From positions 1 to 64,000 of the forward strand of contig JAFABV010000046.1 in NCBI GenBank assembly GCA_023425865.1: 64,000 bases of DNA, read 5' to 3'. Under the pieces are notes generated by a model, which did no database searches, was not told where the DNA came from, and was given only the letters and a program-made list of their open reading frames with translations. Position 1 is the first letter of the stretch; each line of letters starts with the position of its first letter. The DNA comes from Bacteroidota bacterium (GTDB taxonomy: Bacteria; Bacteroidota; Bacteroidia; Bacteroidales; Bacteroidaceae). Position numbers and translations under genes: made by a program. Below are positions 1-7,044 of the stretch, piece by piece.

Positions 1-16
1 CAAAAGTACAAACTCT

Positions 17-316
17 TTGGGGAAGTCAGCGGACTTCCCATTTTTTTTACTGTGGCAAACGTGTCAATATTATTTGATTGCCATCATACTATCCATCTTT
101 TGGTTTTATCGGACAGCAATAGTATTAGACACAGGAGAACGTGTTCAAATTAGATATTTCAATCTAATAGGAATATTCCTTAAATTAGATAAAAAATTAA
201 AATCAACAGCTGTAACATCTGTAGGATTAGCTGAAGAAAATATACCTAAAAATACAATAATTCCGATTTCTATAGTGGATTATTACCAGTCTAATTTTAA
301 GTTACATTTGCATTAA
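17..316 (+). CDS. AT-rich orphan reading frame, doubtful
   Basis: This open frame of 99 codons can only begin at a TTG lying in a terminator stem, and it has no in-frame ATG. One hydrophobic stretch (about residues 18-33, LIAIILSIFWFYR region) could be a membrane segment. No family is recognised. Base composition is far more AT-rich than the Rhs fragment 25 bp downstream. Small AT-rich frames beside Rhs genes are often toxin-tip or immunity remnants, so this may be the tail of such a gene; that is inference only. It may also be non-coding. Confidence 0.2.
   Translation: MGKSADFPFFLLWQTCQYYLIAIILSIFWFYRTAIVLDTGERVQIRYFNLIGIFLKLDKKLKSTAVTSVGLAEENIPKNTIIPISIVDYYQSNFKLHLH
20..48 (+). terminator. 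Intrinsic terminator hairpin at left edge
   Basis: An 8-bp perfect stem (GGGAAGTC / GACTTCCC) with a 4-base AGCG loop is followed at once by a run of eight T. This is a textbook rho-independent terminator for a gene ending left of the window. It lies inside the start of the 17-316 reading frame, which argues against that frame being translated from its first codon. Confidence 0.75.
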
Positions 317-1248
317 CAATCTGCTTGAGAATATTACTATATGATGATTAAACCCTTAAGCGAGGTGACCAAGACCGTGCGAACGCTGGTCGTGCCCAAC
401 CAGGCCATCGCCACCTACGTCACGCAGTGGAGGTACGACAGCCACAACCGTCTTCTGGAGATGATTTACCCCGATGAGGAGAAGGTAACCTACGGCTACA
501 ACCTCGGCGGACAGGTGGACCATGTACGCGGCTACAAGTCCTACGGCTACGACTATGTCGGCAAGATAGGCTACGACAAGTTCGAGCAGCGTACTTACCT
601 CAAGTACTGCAACGGAGCGGAGACGTTCTATACGTATGACCCTGCCCGCCGTAGACTGCAGAACCTCACGGTCAATGCCAAGGCAGGCACCATCATGGAC
701 AATGCTTACAGCTATGACGCCGTGAGCAACGTGCTGGGCATTCAGAACAATGCCCCGCTCCCACAGAGCGGCAAGGCAGGCGGACAGATGAGCCACAGCT
801 ACACCTATGATGCGCTGTACCGTCTGGCAAGCGCGACGGGCATGTATGCGGGTGCGGACAATAAATCGGCATCCTATACGTTATCCATGGGCTACGACAA
901 CATGCACCGCATCACAAGCAAGAGGCAGCACCTCACGCAGACGGGCGTGCAGTTCGAGGGCACGCTCAACGCCGGCTACGACTTGACGTACACTTACGGC
1001 AAGGAAGCAGGCAGGAAGTTCCAGCTCGACAACGTGCGCGACATCAACTACCGCACGGAAGAAACGCCTACGGACAGCACGAACATCAACAACGGACACA
1101 AGTACGAGTATGACCTCAACGGAAACCTTGTCTATATCAATACCTCTCGTGTAAAGCGTGACGGCAATGAGGATGACAAGGCAAGTGAGCAGAAGTACAA
1201 GTGGGACGAGGAGAGCCGGTTGTTGGCAGCCGTTGAGAATTATTCGAT

Positions 1249-1302
1249 TAAGCGAGAGCAGAGCCAAACTTGTTTGAGCTATGCCGAGCGTGAGAATAAT
1301 CG
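1249..1302 (+). repeat. Palindromic in-frame insert, copy 1
   Basis: The segment centres on the palindrome CAAACTTGTTTG and is flanked by matching purine-rich arms ending in ataatc. It is translated as KREQSQTCLSYAE. It matches the insert at 1405-1464 in sequence and layout, yet has no counterpart in the YD-repeat consensus, so it looks like an inserted element kept in frame. Confidence 0.6.
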
Positions 1303-1404
1303 ACCGAAGGTCAACGGCTTTGTCTCGAACTACTGGTATGATGCCGACGGCGAGCGCACGGTGAAGACCTCGGGCGAAAACGAAGCCATCTATGTGAATG
1401 AGCG

Positions 1405-1464
1405 TGCAAGTCGAGCGCAATGCCAAGCTTGCTTGAGCATTGCCGAGGCGCAGCCGATAATCAG
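1405..1464 (+). repeat. Palindromic in-frame insert, copy 2
   Basis: The core is CAATGCCAAGCTTGCTTGAGC with a nearly perfect dyad through AAGCTT. It is translated as SRAQCQACLSIAE, sharing the Q-x-x-CLS-x-AE pattern with the copy at 1249-1302. Both copies end in an ataatc stretch. Confidence 0.6.
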
Positions 1465-1735
1465 AGAAACTAACTCCAAGTTCTCGGAGGGTAACACCGG
1501 TACGGCACGCTTCTCGCTCTATGTCAGCCCATACCTCGTGGCAGGGCAAGGTGGCAAGTACACCAAGCACATCTATGTGGGTAGCCAGCGTATCGTATCT
1601 AAACTCGGTGACCTTGCAAGTTATGGTGCCGACCCAAGACGAATACCGTATGCAGGCAGTGAAGCGACGGCCGCAAGGCAGGCGCGAGGCATGAAATAAT
1701 TGCGTGTTTTAGCCCCTTGTCTGTAATTATTTTAG

Positions 1736-1744
1736 TAACTTTGC
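1736..1744 (+). promoter_or_regulatory. Bacteroidetes -7 box for cca
   Basis: TAACTTTGC matches the TAnnTTTGC -7 consensus of the Bacteroidetes primary sigma factor and lies 27 bp before the cca ATG. Confidence 0.6.
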
Positions 1745-1771
1745 ACCTTGTTTTAGTTTCAATAGATACAG

Positions 1772-3295
1772 ATGCGATTACTGAGCAATGCCGACTTGGC
1801 AAAGTTACTCGATAAAGATATATTCCACTTCATTTCAGAAGCGGCCGACAGTATAGGATTAGAATGCTACGTCGTGGGCGGATACGTGCGCGACCTCTTT
1901 TTAGAGCGCCCCTCTAACGACATCGACGTGGTGGTGGTGGGCAGCGGCATCAGCGTGGCCACCAAACTCAAGGAGCGGCTGGGCCGGAAGGCACACCTCT
2001 CGGTGTTTCGCAATTTCGGCACGGCACAGGTGAAATACCGCGACATAGAGGTGGAGTTTGTGGGGGCGCGCAAGGAGAGCTACAGCCACGACAGCCGTAA
2101 GCCTCATGTGGAAGACGGCACTTTGGAAGACGACCAAAACCGTCGCGACTTCACCATCAATGCCTTGGCCGTGTGTCTCAACAAAGACCGCTTCGGCGAA
2201 CTGGTGGACCCCTTTGACGGCATCGCCGATATGGAAGACGGTATCATACGCACGCCCTTGGACCCCGACATCACGTTTTCTGACGACCCGCTGCGTATGC
2301 TGCGCTGCATTCGCTTTGCCACGCAACTCAAATTCTACATCGAGGAGGAGACCTTTGAGGCATTGGAACGCAACGCCGAGCGCATCGGCATCATCAGCGG
2401 AGAGCGGGTGGAGGAAGAACTCAACAAGATTATACTCACCCAGCAGCCCAGCCGCGGATTCGTGGACCTGCACCGCTGCGGACTGCTGCAGCTGATATTG
2501 CCCGAGCTTGCCGCACTCGACGTGGTGGACACGCGCAACGGCCGCGCCCACAAAAACAATTTCTATCATACCTTAGAGGTGCTCGACAATCTTTGTCAGG
2601 CACAGCGCAGCCGTGAGACGATGCTGCGCAACCTGCTCGCCGCCGCCGACAAAGACAGCGAGGAGGCGCAGCAGGCGCAGACCGAGCTCGACGAACTCGC
2701 CGCCCATAAGTTGTGGCTGAGATGGGCCGCACTGCTTCACGACATCGGCAAGCCCAAGAGCAAACGGTGGGACAACCAGCAAGGATGGACTTTTCATAAC
2801 CATAACTTCATTGGGGCAAAAATGGTGCCGGGGGTGTTCAGAAGGCTGAAGCTGCCCATGGACGCCAAGATGAAATACGTGCAGAAACTGGTTGACCTGC
2901 ACATGCGCCCCATCGTCATCGCCGACGAGGAGGTGACCGACAGTGCCGTGCGCCGCCTGGTAAACGACGCCGACGACGACGTGGACGACCTGATGATGCT
3001 CTGTGAGGCCGACATCACCAGCAAGAACCACATCAAGAAACAACGCTTCTTGGAAAACTTCAGGTTGGTGCGCGAGAAAATCACCAACCTGCACGATAAG
3101 GACTACAAGCGCCTGCTGCAGCCCGTGATCGATGGTAACGAAATCATGGAGCTCTTTCACCTGCAGCCCTCGCGCGAGGTGGGCACGCTGAAGCAGACCC
3201 TGAAAGATGCCGTGCTCGACAACAAGGTGCCCAACGAGCGCGAGCCCCTCATGGCGCTGCTCATGCAGAAGGCCAAGGCGATGGGGTTAGCGTGA
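1772..3295 (+). CDS. cca: CCA tRNA nucleotidyltransferase with HD domain
   Basis: Adds or repairs the 3' CCA end of tRNAs in the cytosol using CTP and ATP. The class II nucleotidyltransferase head is clear: GGYVRD near residue 37, the metal-binding DIDVVVVG motif near 50, RRDFTINAL near 130 and PLRMLRCIRFA near 173. A C-terminal HD phosphohydrolase-type domain follows, with LLHDIGKPK and FHNHNFIGA near 320-345. The length of 507 residues fits HD-containing Bacteroidetes homologues. A -7 promoter box lies just upstream, so the gene probably starts its own transcript and ATG 1772 is a sound start. Poly(A) polymerase is the only close alternative; the GGxVRD/RRDFTINA combination with an HD domain favours the CCA enzyme. 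Confidence 0.93.
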   Translation: MRLLSNADLAKLLDKDIFHFISEAADSIGLECYVVGGYVRDLFLERPSNDIDVVVVGSGISVATKLKERLGRKAHLSVFRNFGTAQVKYRDIEVEFVGARKESYSHDSRKPHVEDGTLEDDQNRRDFTINALAVCLNKDRFGELVDPFDGIADMEDGIIRTPLDPDITFSDDPLRMLRCIRFATQLKFYIEEETFEALERNAERIGIISGERVEEELNKIILTQQPSRGFVDLHRCGLLQLILPELAALDVVDTRNGRAHKNNFYHTLEVLDNLCQAQRSRETMLRNLLAAADKDSEEAQQAQTELDELAAHKLWLRWAALLHDIGKPKSKRWDNQQGWTFHNHNFIGAKMVPGVFRRLKLPMDAKMKYVQKLVDLHMRPIVIADEEVTDSAVRRLVNDADDDVDDLMMLCEADITSKNHIKKQRFLENFRLVREKITNLHDKDYKRLLQPVIDGNEIMELFHLQPSREVGTLKQTLKDAVLDNKVPNEREPLMALLMQKAKAMGLA

Positions 3296-3410
3296 CGGTG
3301 GGCACGGCGCCACGCCCTGACGGTCCAGCGACGGCCCCTCGCTCTACGACGGCCGCCGGCCACCGTCACACTCCCACCACATGGGGGGAGCGGACAAGCG
3401 GGAGAGGCCG

Positions 3411-4121
3411 TTACTCATAATCGTCGATCACCCCATTGGTGAAGTCCATCATGGGTTTGGCCACCTTGAAAATCTTTGTCATCGACGTGAGCCAACCGTC
3501 GCCCTCAAAGAATTGGTCGTCAACACGTTGCCACACACAGTAGTCTTTCATCCTGAGATACTGTATAAACTCGTAGTCGGCAGGGAAATCTTTGGGCGCT
3601 TTCTTGAGGTGTGCGATGCCAAACCCCTTGGGTGCGACAGTATCCTCGGTCCATTCTGACTCGTTGGGGTAGCCAAAACTCTTGACAAACTGCCCATTCT
3701 CCACACACTGTCGCCACGTGTCGATATTGCCCATGATCTCATTGCGCATCGCCGTGAGAATATTCGTAGGCAACCAATAAGCCCCTGCCGCAATGAGACA
3801 CTTCCCCGGTTCTACATGAATATAATACCCCGCGTGAAGGCTCTTCTTGCCCTTCGCCGAGATGTAAGCCCCAAAATGACGCTTATAAGGCGACTTGTCG
3901 GGTGAGAAGCGTGTGTCACGGTTGAATCGGAAGCAGCAGTCTTTGGCCTTGAGGTGCGATATGGTAGGGTCGAAGGCCGAGATTGCCTCGATGGCTTGTT
4001 CTATGCCTTTTTCATAAGAAGCCCTGACGGCCTGGTATTCAGCCTTGTGTGCCTGGTACCAGTCGCGGTTGTTGTTAGCGGCAATATCTTTCAGATAATT
4101 GAGAATCTTGGTAATTTCCAT
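3411..4121 (-). CDS. DUF2461 (TIGR02453) family protein
   Basis: A 236-residue soluble protein of the DUF2461/TIGR02453 family, which is widespread but has no established function. Recognisable features are the N-terminal NRDWYQAHKAEYQ stretch, FRFNRDTRFSPDKSPYK, the HAGYYIHVEPG segment and a C-terminal TNGVIDDYE tail. There is no signal peptide or membrane segment, so it is probably cytoplasmic. It is convergent with cca and separated from nth by a 250-bp repeat-bearing gap, so it is probably a single-gene transcript. Confidence 0.8.
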   Translation of the reverse strand: MEITKILNYLKDIAANNNRDWYQAHKAEYQAVRASYEKGIEQAIEAISAFDPTISHLKAKDCCFRFNRDTRFSPDKSPYKRHFGAYISAKGKKSLHAGYYIHVEPGKCLIAAGAYWLPTNILTAMRNEIMGNIDTWRQCVENGQFVKSFGYPNESEWTEDTVAPKGFGIAHLKKAPKDFPADYEFIQYLRMKDYCVWQRVDDQFFEGDGWLTSMTKIFKVAKPMMDFTNGVIDDYE

Positions 4122-4208
4122 TGATGGTGGGTGTTAATAAGGGTGGGTGATGATGATACCCCCGCCATGATATGGCGGGAAACACAACCGACTGAGCGGT
4201 GAGAGAGA

Positions 4209-4309
4209 GGCACTATGAACGTGGGAGGGGGCACTATGAACAGAGGGAGAGGCACTATGAACAAAGTGAGCGGCCACCTTGAACAAGGGTGGGAGGAGGC
4301 ACTATGAAC
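4209..4309. repeat. Spaced 12-bp direct repeats
   Basis: The 12-mer GGCACTATGAAC occurs at 4209-4220, 4230-4241, 4251-4262 and 4298-4309, with a degenerate copy (GGCCACCTTGAAC) at 4272-4284. Copies are separated by purine-rich GAGG-type spacers. Spacing is 21, 21, 21 and about 26 bp, so the starts lie close to two helical turns apart. Confidence 0.75.
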
Positions 4310-4345
4310 AGCGGTGGGCGAAGATAATGATAACGCCGAATGGCT

Positions 4346-4378
4346 AATTTTGAATTTTGAATTTTGAATTTTGAATTA
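4346..4378. repeat. AATTTTG heptamer tandem repeat
   Basis: Four perfect AATTTTG units end in AATTA, and the last three bases are the nth stop codon read on the minus strand. A closely similar heptamer run sits at 15667-15706, also just past the 3' end of a minus-strand gene. Confidence 0.85.
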
Positions 4379-5032
4379 CAACTTGCTCCCTTCTAACAGC
4401 TTCGGGCAGAAGGTGTCGAACGGACAGGAGGCGCACTTGGGCTTGGCGCTCTGGCAGACATAGCGCCCGTGAAGCAGCAGCCAGTGGTGGGCGTCGGGGA
4501 TGTCGTCCTCGGGAATATGCTTCAGCAGCTCTTGCTCCACTTTCAACGGCGTATTGCTGGTCTTGGATACAAGCCCCAAACGGTGGGACACACGATACAC
4601 ATGGGTGTCGACAGCCATGGTTGCCTTGCCAAACCACACGGCCTGCACCACATTGGCCGTCTTGCGCCCCACGCCCGGCAACTTGACCAAGTCCTTCGGG
4701 TCATCGGGTACCTCGCCGCCAAAATCGCTCACCAGCATGCGGGCCATGTCTACCAGGTGGCGCGACTTAGCGTTGGGGTAACTCACCGAACTGACATATT
4801 CGAGAATATCATCTGGCTCTGCCTCAGCCATCTCACGCGCGGTGGGATAACGACTGAAGAGTGCGGGCGTGACGGCGTTGATGCGCTTGTCGGTACACTG
4901 CGCCGACAGCAGGGTGGCCACCAAGAGCTGGAAGGCGGAACCGAAGTTCAGTTCGGTCGTCACATGCTCGTGCTTCGACCGAAAGTAGTCGAGTACGGCG
5001 GTATATCTTTCTTTGCGGGTCATGGTCTTCAT
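4376..5032 (-). CDS. nth: Endonuclease III, DNA glycosylase/AP lyase
   Basis: Base-excision repair enzyme that removes oxidised pyrimidines and cuts the abasic site. The helix-hairpin-helix motif LPGVGRKTANVV carries the catalytic lysine (K124), and AVDTHVYRV supplies the catalytic aspartate (D142). Four cysteines spaced C-x6-C-x2-C-x5-C (193, 200, 203, 209) form the [4Fe-4S] cluster site. The length of 218 residues is normal. The upstream HD gene ends at base 5033 and this gene begins at 5032, so the two are almost certainly translated from one mRNA. Confidence 0.95.
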   Translation of the reverse strand: MKTMTRKERYTAVLDYFRSKHEHVTTELNFGSAFQLLVATLLSAQCTDKRINAVTPALFSRYPTAREMAEAEPDDILEYVSSVSYPNAKSRHLVDMARMLVSDFGGEVPDDPKDLVKLPGVGRKTANVVQAVWFGKATMAVDTHVYRVSHRLGLVSKTSNTPLKVEQELLKHIPEDDIPDAHHWLLLHGRYVCQSAKPKCASCPFDTFCPKLLEGSKL

Positions 5033-5674
5033 TCAGATGTTAGCTGTCGCGATAGAGATTTGGTCAAACCACCGCTCAAACTCCGCCCGCAACTTACGCT
5101 TGTCCTTAATGATGTCGCGCACCTGCTTGATATAGGCCTCGTTGGGCGAGTTGGGAATCCACAAACGAATGTAGCCCGTGTCGCTGTATTTCTCCTCCAT
5201 GTGCTGGTTGAAGCGTTCCCATTGTCGCTCACGGTCGTACTGGGGGTAATGTTCCAAGCCGTATTCCACGGCACGAGAGAATACCGTGTCGGGATTGAGG
5301 TCGCGGTCGGCCTCGGCCACAATCTTGCCGTAGATACTTCGCGGCTCGTGCGATGCCGAGGCCCGATGGTCTTCGACAGCCTCTTTCAGCACCCGGATTT
5401 GGTCGGGCGTAAACCACTTCTTGAGTCGGGCGTCTGCCGCCAGTATCTTACCGCCAGTAATATGGTGGATGGCACGAGGGCCGCTCATGCCTAAGTCGTG
5501 GTAAGCCGCAGCCGCATAGACCATATTCACGTCAGCGCCGGTCTTCTTGGCCAATACCAAGGCATTGGCAATGACGCGCTGCACATGGCCTACACCATGC
5601 GACCGCCCGAACTCATTGTATTTGGGTAATATGTTTGTCTCTATAAAAGACATCAGGTCTAAACTCACTTCCAT
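5033..5674 (-). CDS. HD-domain phosphohydrolase, unknown substrate
   Basis: A 213-residue soluble protein with an HD fold: SHGVGHVQRV supplies the first histidines (H26, H30), AAAYHDLG the HD pair (H59-D60), and KIVAEADRDL a later aspartate. The substrate cannot be told from sequence; relatives are annotated only as HD-domain proteins. It abuts nth without a gap, suggesting translational coupling, although a shared repair role is only inferred. Confidence 0.8.
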   Translation of the reverse strand: MEVSLDLMSFIETNILPKYNEFGRSHGVGHVQRVIANALVLAKKTGADVNMVYAAAAYHDLGMSGPRAIHHITGGKILAADARLKKWFTPDQIRVLKEAVEDHRASASHEPRSIYGKIVAEADRDLNPDTVFSRAVEYGLEHYPQYDRERQWERFNQHMEEKYSDTGYIRLWIPNSPNEAYIKQVRDIIKDKRKLRAEFERWFDQISIATANI

Positions 5675-5778
5675 TATTCAAATCAAAATAGAGAAAACTC
5701 CTTTACGCCTCGGCCTACGGCTACGTCCGCGCTGAATGGCGGCACAGGGGGCCACGGTAAAGGATGATTATTGAATGA

Positions 5779-7041
5779 TTAATGCGTTGCCTTCCACCAG
5801 CCTGTCTTTTCCCTTCCCTTCAAAGCCACATTGTTGACACTGGGGTCAGAGATGGTGATGCCGGAATAGGTCTTCACCTGAATATACTTGGGCTCCTCAT
5901 AATAATAAAGGTAGGAGTAAAGGGTGTCAGTGGTGCTGGTGGCCTTGACCACATCATCGAGCTGAGAACGGAAATCGCTCAGCAGAGAGGCGTTCTGACA
6001 AAGGTGGTCCACGTAATCGCCAAGGTCGTAGAACAGGGTCTCATGAAAGCCATCGAGCACCTGCAGCGAGTCGCGGTCTGAGTCGAGCAAGGCGTAACGG
6101 CTGTTGATCTCTTTCATGATAGCAGCCAGCGACTCTACCTCGCGACAGTCGATCACCGATATTCCACCATAAGGATAGGTATAGGAAGAATAGAATTGAT
6201 TGAACGTCGACACGGCGGTGGCATAGGCTGGAGTGGGCGTGGCCAACGACTTCCACATGGTCTGATAAGGCATGCCGATGGCCATGATCTCTGAGGTAGA
6301 GCCGATGATGAAATTGGTGACGTCTTTCAGTTCGTAGGCCGTCTCGACGTTGGCCATATAGCAATCGTCGAACAAGATGTATTGCATCTTCATGCCCGTG
6401 GCCTGTATGCCCGCCGCCAGCGTGCTGATGTCGGTGGCATAGGCCATGTCGCTCACACTGCCATAGAATCGGGTCGTGGGATAAGACTTCGGCGCCGGCA
6501 CTCCCGTGGCCGACTTGGCGGCGGCATCGCCCAGCGACCAGCTGCCCGCGTGCTGCTTGGCACTATAGGGATAGTCGGTCCAGTCGTCCTTATAGGTCCA
6601 GCCCGTACCGTGGCAACCAATGATCATGCTATAGTTGAGCGCGTATGCGCTCGACTGCACATCGTTGAGGATTTGGGCTATGCCCTCAGCCGTGTTATAG
6701 GCGTTTCCGCTGTAGGTCTTGAGGGGCGTATGGATAATGGTTCCCTTATCATAGGTCACCTCATACAGTTCGGATGACGTGCTGGAGTTGCTGAGAAATA
6801 CCACTACCCTGCCCGACAGTCCCCGCGCCGTCTTGATGGCGTCTTCGATGCTATCGAGGTTCTGCTTGAAGAAACTATACAGACCGCTATTGGTGTTGGT
6901 ACCCGACCAGGGCATAAACACGATAACGGTCTGCTGATTGATTTCGTTCACGTCAACCACGTCGTCATCGCTGCACCCCACAAAGGTGAGGGCAAGCATG
7001 ACGAGGGCGATGAGTGAATACAAGGGTGTTTTGATGTTCAT
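5779..7041 (-). CDS. Clostripain-like (C11) cysteine peptidase lipoprotein
   Basis: Predicted outer-envelope lipoprotein with a hydrophobic N-terminus and lipobox ending at C23 (TFVGC). The clan CD peptidase C11 dyad is visible: histidine in MIIGCHGTGW (H144) and cysteine in ILFDDCYMANVE (C227). C11 peptidases cut after basic residues and several are self-activated. The 420-residue length suits the Bacteroidetes secreted members. It lies 3 bp downstream of valS on the same strand and may be co-transcribed with it. Substrate and partners are unknown. Confidence 0.87.
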   Translation of the reverse strand: MNIKTPLYSLIALVMLALTFVGCSDDDVVDVNEINQQTVIVFMPWSGTNTNSGLYSFFKQNLDSIEDAIKTARGLSGRVVVFLSNSSTSSELYEVTYDKGTIIHTPLKTYSGNAYNTAEGIAQILNDVQSSAYALNYSMIIGCHGTGWTYKDDWTDYPYSAKQHAGSWSLGDAAAKSATGVPAPKSYPTTRFYGSVSDMAYATDISTLAAGIQATGMKMQYILFDDCYMANVETAYELKDVTNFIIGSTSEIMAIGMPYQTMWKSLATPTPAYATAVSTFNQFYSSYTYPYGGISVIDCREVESLAAIMKEINSRYALLDSDRDSLQVLDGFHETLFYDLGDYVDHLCQNASLLSDFRSQLDDVVKATSTTDTLYSYLYYYEEPKYIQVKTYSGITISDPSVNNVALKGREKTGWWKATH

Positions 7042-7044
7042 GTC

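Larger units (their letters stand above)
341..1699 (+). pseudogene. Truncated Rhs/YD-repeat protein fragment
   Basis: The 452-codon frame is filled with YD-repeat units (YDSHNRL, YGYNLGGQV, YTYDPARRRL, YDYVGKIGYD, YEYDLNGNLVYIN), the signature of Rhs/wall-associated polymorphic toxins, which are normally 1000-3000 residues. Here there is no signal peptide, no N-terminal region and no DHLGS-type core motif before the C-terminal tip: the frame stops after KYTKHIYVGSQRIVSKL and a short tail. I read it as an internal remnant left by recombination, not a working toxin. Composition jumps from AT-rich to GC-richer at about position 355, marking the left breakpoint. Two related palindromic inserts lie in frame near residues 302-325 and 353-378. 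No ribosome binding site is obvious at the ATG. Confidence 0.7.

Noticed and set aside
341..1699. Functional Rhs toxin
   Set aside because: No secretion signal, no core DHLGS motif and no toxin tip.
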